In this document: positions 32,978 to 40,973 of the stretch, piece after piece
Layout of the letters: each line of letters opens with the position of its first letter
Numbering within the stretch: position 1 is the first letter of the stretch
From: Dictyobacter formicarum
GTDB lineage: Bacteria; Chloroflexota; Ktedonobacteria; Ktedonobacterales; Ktedonobacteraceae
DNA: 64,000 bases
Assembly (NCBI RefSeq): GCF_016587435.1
Contig: NZ_BNJJ01000004.1
Span: 62,001-126,000 of the forward strand
Reading direction: 5' to 3'
Made by a program: the position numbers and the translations under genes
The notes under the pieces: model-generated
What the model saw: the letters and a program-made list of their open reading frames with translations, nothing else
What the model was told of the DNA's origin: nothing
Databases searched by the model: none

Positions 32978-34009
32978 ATGACTCAAACAAAAGTACACGC
33001 TTTAGCTACGGAAGCAAAAGAGGATGAGGTCAGGCGCCTGACTGAAAAACTAGGTGAGCAGGTGGAGTTGCGCACCATTAGTGGTACGCTTGAGGAATTA
33101 CCCCCGGCTGATCTGCATGATGTTGAAGTCCTGTTGCCTTTTATTCACTCTAAAGTTGGTCGGAACGAGCTCGATGCGATGCCCAATTTAAAAGTCATTG
33201 CCACTCGTTCTACTGGCTTTGATCATATTGATCTGGCTGCAACTGGCGAGCGTGGGATTACTGTATGTAATGTGCCTGGTTACGGCGAGACGGCGGTGGC
33301 CGAATATACGTTTGCTTTGTTGTTGAATATATCGCGTAAGGTCCACCTGGCCAATTCGCGTACCAAGCGCGGAGATTATACTCTTGAAGGCTTGCGTGGC
33401 TTTGATCTGTATGGGAAAACGATCGGCGTTATTGGGGCGGGCGCTATCGGATTGCGCGTCATTCGTATTGCGACTGGCTTTGGCATGCGTGTGCTGGTTT
33501 ATGATGAGGTCCAGCGCAAGCGCAATCGCCTTTTATCTGAAGTCCTGGGCTTTAATTTTGTGCCGTTGGATGAATTGTTGACGCAATCTGATGTGGTGAC
33601 CCTGCATGCTCCCAGTTTACCCAGCACATATCACATGATTAATCGTGACTCTTTAGCAAAAATGAAGCGCGGCTCTTATCTGGTCAATACGGCGCGTGGT
33701 ACGCTGGTTGATACGCACGCGGTCGCCTGGGCCTTAGATACAGGTATTCTGGCAGGCGCTGGCCTGGATACCTTTGAGGGTGAGGAATTTTTGGAGCGTG
33801 AGGAGGAATTAATGGACCAGCCCGGTGCTGAAGAGAAATTACGTATGCTGGTACAAAATAATGTGCTTCAGCGTCGTCCAAATGTCATTATAACTCCCCA
33901 TATGGCTTTTAACTCTAACGAGGCTTTGCTGCGTATTCTGGATACCACGATTGAAAATGTGCAGGCCTTTCTGGCCGGTGATCCGCAAAACGTCGTTCAA
34001 GCCCGTTGA
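32978..34009 (+). CDS. D-isomer-specific 2-hydroxyacid dehydrogenase (D-lactate dehydrogenase-like)
   Basis: NAD-dependent oxidoreductase of 343 residues interconverting a 2-oxoacid and a D-2-hydroxyacid. The substrate domain has ATRSTGFDHIDL and VCNVPGYGETAVAEYTFALLL; the NAD domain has IGVIGAGAIGLRVIRIATGFGMRVLVYD; the catalytic set is Arg in VNTARGTLVDT, Glu in GLDTFEGE and His in IITPHMAFNS. An acidic stretch near residues 280-290 (EEFLEREEELMDQPG) is typical of fermentative D-LDH relatives. The ATG at 32978 is preceded by GGAGG at 12 bases, a rather long distance. It stands alone after the IscB element. Confidence 0.87.
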   Translation: MTQTKVHALATEAKEDEVRRLTEKLGEQVELRTISGTLEELPPADLHDVEVLLPFIHSKVGRNELDAMPNLKVIATRSTGFDHIDLAATGERGITVCNVPGYGETAVAEYTFALLLNISRKVHLANSRTKRGDYTLEGLRGFDLYGKTIGVIGAGAIGLRVIRIATGFGMRVLVYDEVQRKRNRLLSEVLGFNFVPLDELLTQSDVVTLHAPSLPSTYHMINRDSLAKMKRGSYLVNTARGTLVDTHAVAWALDTGILAGAGLDTFEGEEFLEREEELMDQPGAEEKLRMLVQNNVLQRRPNVIITPHMAFNSNEALLRILDTTIENVQAFLAGDPQNVVQAR

Positions 34010-34116
34010 TGCCAAATCGTTGCTCCCTCCCTCCAGAGGTGCGTCGCTGATTATTGGGAGGTCAGGTAGGGTAGAAGTCTACCTGGTCTCTTTTCTTTTT
34101 GGGAAAATTTTAATAA

Positions 34117-34326
34117 CGTCCGCTTCAGAAAGTTATGCGCCTGAAGCGCGATATGATTGGTTCGGCGCGTGGCACTGGTTCAGGCTTGTTTATCAGCAAG
34201 CTATTAATGGAAACGATAGGTGGATGTATATGGGTAAAAAGTACTGGTACCTCTGGCCAGGGTGGTTGTTTTTGCTTTACTTTGCCGGGGATCCCGATAA
34301 CCATCTTACCAGTGTCATTATCCTGA
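34117..34326 (+). pseudogene. Remnant of a sensor histidine kinase (ATPase end only)
   Basis: The frame reads RPLQKVMRLKRDMIGSARGTGSGLFISKLLMETIGG (in parts) and ends CIWVKSTGTSGQGGCFCFTLP. This is the final third of a HATPase_c domain: the xxF-R segment, the G2 box GTGxGLxISK and the G-x-I-W-V-x-S strand with F-x-F-T-L-P. Nothing of the dimerisation domain or N box is present, and TAA TAA stands directly upstream in frame. It is therefore a decayed fragment, perhaps left by recombination. Confidence 0.65.
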
Positions 34327-34342
34327 CCGTCAGCAACAAACC

Positions 34343-34379
34343 AGAAGGCAGGCCCTCTGACTTGAGGAGCCTGCCTTCT
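34343..34379 (+). terminator. Hairpin after the kinase remnant
   Basis: AGAAGGCAGG (34343-34352) pairs with CCTGCCTTCT (34370-34379); the loop contains a second CCTC/GAGG pair. May be the former terminator of the degraded kinase gene or of the dehydrogenase transcript. Confidence 0.5.
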
Positions 34380-34463
34380 ATAGCATAGTGCCATTTAAAA
34401 TAAGGGCTGATATTTACTTATTTTCGACACCATTATATGTATTTGAGAAGTTCCTGAAGCTGC

Positions 34464-34658
34464 TTAGTAGCCCCATTTCCAGCCTCTCAAAGTGTCCTCT
34501 GCGACTGTTCTCCAACCACGGGCAGCCGATTCGGATTTGAGGCCAGCCTGTTCGGCTAACTCGGCATCACTGATATTAGGATTTTTCTTCAGAATTTGAA
34601 TAATTTTGTCTGTAATTTTGTGCGTTGATGTTGATTTTTGCTCGGATGTGTTGTTCAC
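34464..34658 (-). CDS. Small helix-turn-helix-like protein
   Basis: A 64-residue protein with a Ser/Thr-rich head and a predicted winged-helix or HTH body: ITDKIIQILKKNPNISDAELAEQAGLKSESAARGWRTVAED. The I-S-D-x-E-L-A-x-x-A-G-L pattern is that of a DNA-binding helix-turn-helix. The GTG at 34658 is the likely start because GGGAGG lies 8 bases upstream; an upstream in-frame ATG at 34700 has no such site. No close family can be named. It may be a small regulator or a toxin-antitoxin-like part, but no partner is adjacent. Confidence 0.6.
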   Translation of the reverse strand: MNNTSEQKSTSTHKITDKIIQILKKNPNISDAELAEQAGLKSESAARGWRTVAEDTLRGWKWGY

Positions 34659-35191
34659 TACCAAACCTCCCTTACAATGCGGAATGCCTAAGAATAACAA
34701 CGCTCTACAGGGATGTCACCGTACCACGTACGCTTGCTTTCCTGTCCGGTGGCAGTTGGTGCGTATATTTAAAAGCGCCTATGCATTCTGCATAGGGCAT
34801 GTAATTTTTTCGTGGCACCCCTATTGTACAACTTTTGGTAGCCACTAGCCACTATTTTCTTGCTTTTGAAAAAATGGGTGAACTTTGCCCATTGGATTGT
34901 GGGCATAATTTTCCTATGTATCTAAAAATTCCTATTTCATAGTGACTCGGACCGGTCATAGTTCGTCAGAATATGTGGGATGGACGATATGGGAAATCTA
35001 TCCTGCTTGTTTTGAAGCTATGCCCTAGTTATATCCATGTGTATTGGGCCGGAATGGACCGGCAAGGAAGTGGGGAAGCATCAATATATGTTAATAAAAA
35101 TTTATATGGTTCGCCAAGGCAGTAGATCAATGTAGTTCTTTAAGCAGTGTGGTTACTTGGTGTGCCCTTTTTGAAAAAAGAAGGAATCATC
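34659..35191. other. 533 bp divergent intergenic region
   Basis: Between the small HTH gene (-) and a small hypothetical gene (+). It holds an 8 bp hairpin CCTATGCA/TGCATAGG (34778-34796) near the HTH gene and otherwise AT-rich sequence. No gene was recognised. Confidence 0.4.
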
Positions 35192-35431
35192 ATGAACCTG
35201 TTCGGATTTTGGAAACGTCAATCTTTTGGAGCACCCGTAGAAGTTATTCAAGCCGCTTGTGATTTTTATGGCACCTCACCGGAACGTGTCCCGGCTGTAA
35301 AAGCTGAAAAGCTGAAGGCCCTTTCTGATAACGTCTGGGTAGTAAAATTAAATGACAAAGCAAGTGCTGTGGTTGCCTATACACCCAAGGAAAAAGAGCA
35401 CACCATTACTGCTCCCTGGTATGGTGAATAA
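35192..35431 (+). CDS. Small conserved-looking hypothetical protein
   Basis: A 79-residue soluble protein with no family recognised. It begins MNLFGFWKRQSFG, then an alpha-helical part (VEVIQAACDFYGTSPERVPAVKAEKLKAL) and a beta-hairpin end (VWVVKLNDKASAVVAYTPKEKEHTITAPWYGE). The start at 35192 is supported by AAGGAAT 5-10 bases upstream, and a good rho-independent terminator follows, so it is probably a real single-gene transcript. Function unknown. Confidence 0.65.
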   Translation: MNLFGFWKRQSFGAPVEVIQAACDFYGTSPERVPAVKAEKLKALSDNVWVVKLNDKASAVVAYTPKEKEHTITAPWYGE

Positions 35432-35469
35432 TCAATCAATGTACTTGATATAATAATAAAGCGACTCTC

Positions 35470-35507
35470 ACCTGGTCATCGGATCACTCCGATGAGCCAG
35501 GTTTTTT
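35470..35507 (+). terminator. Rho-independent terminator
   Basis: CCTGGTCATCGGA (35471-35483) pairs with TCCGATGAGCCAGG (35488-35501) with one bulge, followed by TTTTTT. Classical form, downstream of the 79-residue protein gene. Confidence 0.85.
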
Positions 35508-35574
35508 ATTGATTTTTATGCTTACTGAAGCGTAGCGCCCCCTTACGGGCGGCCGTGTGCGCGCCCGCATCTTT

Positions 35575-35631
35575 ATTTAGTATGAGTTGCCAGAAGTGCG
35601 CCCGGCGCACTTCTGGCAACTCATACTAAAT
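35575..35631. repeat. Perfect 28 bp palindrome
   Basis: Arms 35575-35602 and 35604-35631 are exact complements around a single central C; this is the longest perfect palindrome in the window. It lies upstream of the sugar-binding protein gene, 195 bp before its start, and after the terminator of the preceding gene, so it is not needed for termination there. Confidence 0.65.
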
Positions 35632-35665
35632 ATTTTTGAGCGCCGAAGGCGCGTAGCGTCAGGGG

Positions 35666-35695
35666 CCGAAGGCACGAAAAGCATGGCTTTCAATC
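35666..35695 (+). repeat. 30 bp dispersed repeat, copy 2
   Basis: Begins CCGAAGGCACGAA and ends TGGCTTTCAATC. Matches the copies at 12707-12736 and 46263-46292 over the full 30 bp with a few changes. It lies 130 bp before the sugar-binding protein start codon. Confidence 0.5.
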
Positions 35696-35825
35696 TCCCT
35701 CTTCACTATTTTTCCGCTTGAGTTAAGACGATGTGTATTGTAAAAGTAGCCTCAGCATATACACATTTGCATCAAATGCTATTCATTGGGATGAGCGCAG
35801 CTGTCGAAAGAGGGGTGAAAACTGT

Positions 35826-37100
35826 ATGATGAAAAGCTCTAAGCATAGCTTTATTTTATGCCTTTGCGCTCTTATGTTTGTGTTAGTTGCGTGTAGTGGA
35901 CCCGCTTTTTTGAACGGGTTTGGTGGTAGCAATGGCAAAATTACGATTACGCTCTGGTATTGGAATCGGGCGATCGATGACAGATTGATTGCCCAGGTGG
36001 AGCGGCAGTTTCCCCATGTTCGCTTTAAGCCATTGAAGATTGGCGGTGGATATGATGCAAAGTTACGTACGGCCCTGGCTGGCCATGCGAATATACCAGA
36101 CATTGTGGGCATTAATTCAAATATCGCCACCTATTTTCCCGATGCCGAGCAATTTGTCGATTTGCGTCCGTTGGGTGCGAGCCGGATCAGCAAAGTTTAC
36201 TTGAATTGGAAGTGGCAGCAGGGTATAGCGCCTGGTGGACGTGTTATTGCGTTGCCAATGGATAGCGGTCCGACCGCTTTATTCTATCGGGCCGATCTGT
36301 TTAAGCAGGCTGGCCTCCCTGCCGATCCCGCTGCGGTGTCTGCACGCTTGAAGACATGGGATGACTATATTCGAGCTGGTGAGCAGATGACGCAGGCCAC
36401 TGGTGGCAGAATTCATATGTTTGATAATATCAACAATGTTTTTACGCAAATTATGGGGCAGAGTAAGCAGCAATACTTTGATGCGGCTAATCATTATGTG
36501 GGAGATCAGCTGGCGGTCAGACGGGCATGGGATTACGCGGCCAGGGTTCACCAGTTAGATCTGAGTGCGAAGGCCACTTCGTATTCGACTGATTGGAGTG
36601 CCGCGATTAGCAATAACTCTATTGCATCCTTTGTGGGCGCGGTCTGGATGAAGCATCGCTTGAAGGATGCTGGCCCTAAGACGGCTGGATTGTGGCGCGT
36701 CGCTCCGGCTCCTGGTGGTCCCGGTAATGCTGGTGGCTCTTTTCTGGCAGTTACCAGGGCTTCACAGCATTCGCAAGTTGCCTTTGATATCGCCAGCTGG
36801 TTGATGTCGGCTCAGAATCAGGTAACGGCATATCTGGATACGGGACTTTATCCTTCCGCTATTGCCAGTTTAAATAGTCCTCATCTGCTGCAGCCAGAAC
36901 CTTTTTTCGGGGGGCAGGTCACGACAAAGATCTTTAGCCAGGTTGCGGCCCACATTCAGCCCGTGCCCAATAGTCCCGATGCTGATGTGGTTCAGAATGT
37001 GCTACAGCGTGAGCTGACCTTGATAGAGATGCAGAATATGAACCCTCAGGTGGCCTGGGATACGGCTCAGCAGCAGATACAGAGAGAGCTCTCTCATTAG
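35826..37100 (+). CDS. ABC sugar transporter, extracellular solute-binding lipoprotein
   Basis: A 424-residue lipoprotein that would deliver a sugar to the permeases encoded next. The signal peptide LCLCALMFVLVACSG has a lipobox ending at Cys (LVAC). The mature part has features of family 1 solute-binding proteins: ITITLWYWNRAIDDRLIAQVERQFPHVRFKPLKI, AGHANIPDIVGINSNIATYFPDAEQFVDL, IALPMDSGPTALFYRADLFKQAGLP and the late SFLAVTRASQHSQVAFDIASWLMS. The ATG at 35826 follows AAAGAGGGG; an upstream extension has no start signal. First gene of a four-gene operon; substrate not deducible from sequence. Confidence 0.9.
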   Translation: MMKSSKHSFILCLCALMFVLVACSGPAFLNGFGGSNGKITITLWYWNRAIDDRLIAQVERQFPHVRFKPLKIGGGYDAKLRTALAGHANIPDIVGINSNIATYFPDAEQFVDLRPLGASRISKVYLNWKWQQGIAPGGRVIALPMDSGPTALFYRADLFKQAGLPADPAAVSARLKTWDDYIRAGEQMTQATGGRIHMFDNINNVFTQIMGQSKQQYFDAANHYVGDQLAVRRAWDYAARVHQLDLSAKATSYSTDWSAAISNNSIASFVGAVWMKHRLKDAGPKTAGLWRVAPAPGGPGNAGGSFLAVTRASQHSQVAFDIASWLMSAQNQVTAYLDTGLYPSAIASLNSPHLLQPEPFFGGQVTTKIFSQVAAHIQPVPNSPDADVVQNVLQRELTLIEMQNMNPQVAWDTAQQQIQRELSH

Positions 37101-37127
37101 TTTTCTGAGGAGAAGGAGTGCCTGGCT

Positions 37128-38081
37128 ATGAGTGCGATGAGTCGTCCTCCAGTTATTACGCCGCCGCCATTAGCTGTTCCTGTGCGCGCTCCGCGCCGGA
37201 AGAATGAACTGCAACGCACCTGGCCTCTGTACCTGTCGGTGGCTCCTTTCTTTGTGCTGTTTGCTATCTTTGGATTGTTTCCTCTGGCCTTCTCACTCTA
37301 CCTCTCTTTCCAGAAGTGGGATGGAATCGGGCCGATGATGTATGTGGGCTGGAATCAGTTCTCCTACCTGGTGACGGATAGCTACTTCTGGCAGGCGATT
37401 GTGAATACGTTGGAGATCTGGCTGCTGGCTACCGTTCCGATGATCTGCATCTCTGTGGTGCTGGCTTTTTTGCTGGCCTCGCCTTTAGTCAAAGTGAAAC
37501 GTCTGTATCATATCGCTTTTTTCTTGCCGCATATTACCTCGATCGTCGCGATCGCGCTCGTTTTTGGTTCTCTGTTTAGTAATCAGTTTGGTTTGATCAA
37601 TGCCTTGTTGACCGCGTTGGGCCTGGGACGCGTAGCCTGGTTGAGCCAGCCATGGGGAATGAAGTTTGCGATCGCCGCTATGATTCTGTGGCGCACGATT
37701 GGCTATCATGCTTTGATTTTTATGGCTGGCATCCAGAGCATTCCTACGACCTTATATGAGGCAGCTCAGATCGACGGCGCGAGCTCACGGCAGATTTTCT
37801 TTCGCGTTACACTACCACTGCTCCGGCCCGTTATGCTGTTTACGGTGATTACTTCGACGATTAGCGGCATGCAGGTCTTTACTGAGCCCCAGGTGTTGCT
37901 GGGCAACGATGGTGGCCCGGGCCGAGGTGGCATGACGATTGTGCTGTATCTCTATCAGCAGGCCTTCGGTAGCTACCATTTCGGCTACGGGGCCGCCATT
38001 GGCTGGGGACTGTTTGTGCTGATCGCTTTGTTCTCGCTTCTCAACTGGCTATTGATACAGCGACCGGGCGCGCGCGCTTAG
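37128..38081 (+). CDS. ABC sugar transporter permease, MalF/UgpA type
   Basis: A 317-residue inner-membrane permease with six helices, starting with YLSVAPFFVLFAIFGLFPLAFSLYLSFQKWDG, which is typical of the sugar permease class. The EAA loop that contacts the ATPase is YEAAQIDGASSRQIFFRVTLPLLRPV. It pairs with the MalG-type permease encoded 18 bp downstream. No ATPase gene is in the operon, so a shared MsmX-like ATPase elsewhere is expected. AGGAGAAGGAG precedes the ATG. Confidence 0.93.
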   Translation: MSAMSRPPVITPPPLAVPVRAPRRKNELQRTWPLYLSVAPFFVLFAIFGLFPLAFSLYLSFQKWDGIGPMMYVGWNQFSYLVTDSYFWQAIVNTLEIWLLATVPMICISVVLAFLLASPLVKVKRLYHIAFFLPHITSIVAIALVFGSLFSNQFGLINALLTALGLGRVAWLSQPWGMKFAIAAMILWRTIGYHALIFMAGIQSIPTTLYEAAQIDGASSRQIFFRVTLPLLRPVMLFTVITSTISGMQVFTEPQVLLGNDGGPGRGGMTIVLYLYQQAFGSYHFGYGAAIGWGLFVLIALFSLLNWLLIQRPGARA

Positions 38082-38099
38082 TAAGGATGGTGGGAGACT

Positions 38100-38969
38100 A
38101 TGATCGGACTGCGGATGAAGCAAAAATATACCTATAGGGTGCCGCTGCGAATGCGAACGAAGCAGTTGTGGCTGCACCTCGTTTTGTTGCTGGTCACGGC
38201 CATTTCTTTCTTTCCTTTTTACTGGCTGCTTGCTATGGCCACCAATGAGACCAGCGACATCTTTGCTTATCCGCCCAGATTGTCCTTTGGTACTCATCTG
38301 GGCGAGAATATCGCCAATGTGTTAAAGAGCATCAATTTCTTTGGGGCTTTTGCCAATACCATGTTTGTGGCTGTAGTGGAGACCATGCTGGTGCTCTTCT
38401 TTTGTTCTCTGGCCGGTTTTACCTTCGCTAAATTTCATTTTCGAGGCCGCAACCTGTTGTTTGTGGTGCTGCTAGGGACCATGATGATCCCTTCACAGCT
38501 CTCGGCCGTTCCGTCTTTTGTCTTGATGGCCACACTTGGCTGGGTCAGTAGTTTTAAGGCGTTGATTATTCCCGGTATGGTGACTGCCTTTGGTGTGTTC
38601 TGGATGCGGCAGTATGCGGAATCATCTGTGCCAGGGGAGCTGGTGGATGCTGGTCGTATTGATGGCTGTGGTCACCTGCGCCTCTACTGGCATGTGGCGC
38701 TCCCAATTTTGCGGCCAGCCCTGGCCTTTCTTGGTATCTTTACCTTTATTCATGCCTGGAACGATTATATGTGGCCTTTGATTATTCTCAATGATCCGGC
38801 CAAATATACTCTGCAGGTCGCGCTTTCGCAGCTTGACAACGTATACGGTTCAGATTATGGTATGGTCATGGCCGGGACGCTGATGGCGACGATACCACTG
38901 ATTGTCATCTTTTTAATTGGTAGCCGTCATTTTATTGCCAATATCGCGGCAGGCGCATTGAAAGAATAA
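38100..38969 (+). CDS. ABC sugar transporter permease, MalG/UgpE type
   Basis: A 289-residue partner permease. Six helices including LHLVLLLVTAISFFPFYWLLAMATN and LFFCSLAGFTFAKFHF, with the EAA loop ELVDAGRIDGCGHLRLYWHVALPILRPAL. The first Ala of the EAA motif is here D-A-G-R, within normal variation. The C-terminal end IIFLIGSRHFIANIAAGALKE is the standard MalG-type end. GGTGGGAG precedes the ATG at 38100. Confidence 0.93.
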   Translation: MIGLRMKQKYTYRVPLRMRTKQLWLHLVLLLVTAISFFPFYWLLAMATNETSDIFAYPPRLSFGTHLGENIANVLKSINFFGAFANTMFVAVVETMLVLFFCSLAGFTFAKFHFRGRNLLFVVLLGTMMIPSQLSAVPSFVLMATLGWVSSFKALIIPGMVTAFGVFWMRQYAESSVPGELVDAGRIDGCGHLRLYWHVALPILRPALAFLGIFTFIHAWNDYMWPLIILNDPAKYTLQVALSQLDNVYGSDYGMVMAGTLMATIPLIVIFLIGSRHFIANIAAGALKE

Positions 38970-39011
38970 AGTCCAGACCAGTCTGATATTGTCAGGAGGA
39001 AACGCACAGGC

Positions 39012-39530
39012 ATGGAAGCTTCTCTACAGGTAAGGCTAGCTCGGCCTGATGAAGTTGCATATATTGTTGATTTGATCGATCGTGTGCAACAAAATTTGAT
39101 TAAGACGGGCAGCCTGCAGGTAATTGGTCCAATTTCTCATGAGCGCGTCTCTGGATATGTTGCAGCCGAAACAGCATTTGTGCTGGAAGATAAAGGCCAT
39201 CTGTTGGGCAGCGTTTTTGTTAGCCCGATAACGGCTGAGAGCTGTCCGGAACTGGTGCGCTGGCAGCTGGCAGAAGTGATAGCGAGGCCCTGGTTTCTGC
39301 GCACGCTGGCGCTTGAGCCGGGACAGCAGGGCCGTGGACTGGGCTTACAGCTTCTGGCAGCCCTGAAGAAGTTGCTGGCTCGGTCTGATCCCCACGCGAC
39401 TATTATCCTGGATTGTTGGGCGGGCAATAGCAATCTCCGCACTTTCTATACCCGAGCAGGTTTCAAGCTCCACGGAGTTTTTCCTGTGCATGACTACAGT
39501 GTGGCCGTCTTTACCTCTGCCGTTGTATAG
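39012..39530 (+). CDS. GNAT-family N-acetyltransferase
   Basis: A 172-residue acetyltransferase. The core LRTLALEPGQQGRGLGLQLLAALKKLL contains the acetyl-CoA binding Q-G-R-G-L-G loop, followed by IILDCWAGNSNLRTFYTRAGFKLHGVF, the typical beta5-alpha4 end. AGGAGG lies 12 bases before the ATG. It begins 42 bp after the second sugar permease on the same strand and probably belongs to the same operon, which would be consistent with acetylation of an amino sugar or small metabolite brought in by the transporter, but this is only an inference. Confidence 0.85.
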   Translation: MEASLQVRLARPDEVAYIVDLIDRVQQNLIKTGSLQVIGPISHERVSGYVAAETAFVLEDKGHLLGSVFVSPITAESCPELVRWQLAEVIARPWFLRTLALEPGQQGRGLGLQLLAALKKLLARSDPHATIILDCWAGNSNLRTFYTRAGFKLHGVFPVHDYSVAVFTSAVV

Positions 39531-39807
39531 GCGCTCCCGCAGCATTGTTGTCCTCGATTATTAACATTATGCTCAACAGCAATTTCACATTTGCACAGAA
39601 ATATTTTGCATCGTAGTATTTTTGCTGCCACATTTTATATCACAGGTGAATCATCCGTCTTTATGAATAGAGTCTGATCACGTGTGATGAGCTTGATTGC
39701 GTTTGTAAATTATGTGGGATATTTTACAAATAGCACAAATAGCACAAATAGCGTAATAGAAAAAGTAGCAGCTTTTGAGTACATAGGCACAGAAATGAGG
39801 ATGAACA
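39531..39807. other. 277 bp gap with a 9 bp tandem repeat
   Basis: AT-rich region. At 39726-39752 the unit ACAAATAGC is repeated exactly three times, 55 bp before the small zinc-ribbon gene. No other feature. Confidence 0.5.
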
Positions 39808-40020
39808 ATGAATTTGCAACCCCCCAAAGAGTATCAATGTAAGCACGGTCATGGTAAAGGCATATTGTTGGTAGATATCGAAACCGAAACCAGGCCGGTT
39901 ATCGATGTTCATGGCCATTGGCAGTATTATTGCTTAAATGGGCACCATGTTTTTGCGGTACTCCCTGCCACGGCAAATAGCCTGGAAGAGGAAAAACAGA
40001 AAGTCACCAGCATGGCTTAG
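39808..40020 (+). CDS. Small zinc-ribbon-like protein, paralogue B
   Basis: A 70-residue protein related to the one at 29305-29484. Aligned blocks: MNL at the start, Y-x-C at residues 9-11, GILL-V-D-I-E, acidic/basic centre, D-V-H-G-H-W-QYYC then NGHHVF. The metal ligands differ: CKHGH and CLNGH replace CPYD and CPSC, so Cys/His pairs may bind one zinc. GAGG is located 7-10 bases before the ATG. Its C-terminal helix (NSLEEEKQKVTSM) is extra compared with paralogue A. Function unknown. Confidence 0.65.
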   Translation: MNLQPPKEYQCKHGHGKGILLVDIETETRPVIDVHGHWQYYCLNGHHVFAVLPATANSLEEEKQKVTSMA

Positions 40021-40077
40021 CTGGCATCTGTTTTCTGCCGCGTTTCTTGTCGCTTTCGCTTATCATTTTCACCTTGT

Positions 40078-40911
40078 TTACTCGATTTGCTGGATGTTGC
40101 GGGCGCTCAGGCCATGTTGGCCGGTGACGATTTCGAAGCACACAGCCACTCCTGCCTTAATCGTTCGATAACCCTGGCCTGGAATTGCGGTGAAATGGAA
40201 GAATACGTCCGGTCCCGCGTTGTCCTGGGCTATCATGCCTATACCGCTATCTATATCAAACCAGCGAACGGTTCCACGGGCAACCGGAAGCCCATTGGTT
40301 CCTGGCGCGGGCGCGCCGTGTTCCCATTCCTGTTGCGGAATACGAATCTGACGTGTGGCTGGATCATTGTAAGCTTCATAGCGATAATCGACGCGCTTCT
40401 CCATAATGGCGCGCAGATCCTGACGCAACTCTTCAAGCGTTGGGCGACCCACAAAGAACCAGCCGTTATAGATAGCGTGAATTTGGAGTGTCGGGCGCAG
40501 CACAAAGGTATAGGGTTGCGCCCGATAGGCGTATTCGCCCTCCGTTTCATCCAGGATATTGATCTGTTTGATGACCTGCCTGGACTCATCGGACAAAAAA
40601 GGCCACTGCGCATTGAGGCCAGCGCGAAAGGCTGCGTTGATGGCTGGCGGATCGGTACTAATCGTTACTACTCTGGCGTAGTTGACGGCCAGCTCAGATT
40701 GGAATGCTACCATCTGACGCATTTGTTGTTGATCTCTGGGACAAAAGAAGCCGCGCAGAAAAATGAGGATGAGAGGATTGCCATCGTGAAAGCCTAGATA
40801 CTGATCCAGGAGGTTTGGCCTGGTCAGGTTCGAAAGTTGAGTTATTTCGTTTTGCTGGTTGGGCAGGGCGACATCAGGAAATTGGTCGTTTACGCGCAGG
40901 GATGTTGCCAT
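40078..40911 (-). CDS. Peroxiredoxin-like domain fused to a cold-shock domain
   Basis: A 277-residue two-domain protein. Residues 1-170 form a thioredoxin-fold peroxiredoxin of the AhpC/TSA type: VNDQFPDVALPNQQ, ILIFLRGFFCPRDQQQM with one cysteine (Cys57) in the peroxidatic position, VVTISTDPP and YTFVLRPTLQIHAIYNGW. No partner cysteine follows, so a 1-Cys mechanism is likely. After a linker, residues 211-277 are a cold-shock OB fold: GTVRWFDIDSGIGMIAQD, PDVFFHFTAI, IKAGVAVCFEIVTGQHGLSARNI. RNP2 (VFFHF) is kept, while RNP1 (usually KGFGFI) reads SGIGMI and lacks its aromatic residues. AAAGGAGG precedes the ATG. The fusion is unusual. Confidence 0.85.
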   Translation of the reverse strand: MATSLRVNDQFPDVALPNQQNEITQLSNLTRPNLLDQYLGFHDGNPLILIFLRGFFCPRDQQQMRQMVAFQSELAVNYARVVTISTDPPAINAAFRAGLNAQWPFLSDESRQVIKQINILDETEGEYAYRAQPYTFVLRPTLQIHAIYNGWFFVGRPTLEELRQDLRAIMEKRVDYRYEAYNDPATRQIRIPQQEWEHGAPAPGTNGLPVARGTVRWFDIDSGIGMIAQDNAGPDVFFHFTAIPGQGYRTIKAGVAVCFEIVTGQHGLSARNIQQIE

Positions 40912-40973
40912 TGGTGGCCTCCTTTCTTCGCGTACCTGGTGCTTGCTTGTTGTGTTTTACGCTCGCTATTGGA

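Noticed and set aside
33951..34388. 145-residue plus-strand frame overlapping the dehydrogenase end
   Set aside because: It overlaps the dehydrogenase and the kinase remnant in other frames and shows no known protein; only the short HATPase_c frame has recognisable motifs.
39726..39752. Three tandem copies of ACAAATAGC as a possible CRISPR-like or iteron array
   Set aside because: Units are directly adjacent without spacers, only three copies, and no replication or Cas gene is nearby; treated as a simple tandem repeat.
40087..40797. 236-residue plus-strand frame opposite the peroxiredoxin-CSD gene
   Set aside because: The minus-strand protein has clear domains and a strong ribosome binding site; the plus-strand frame is its shadow.
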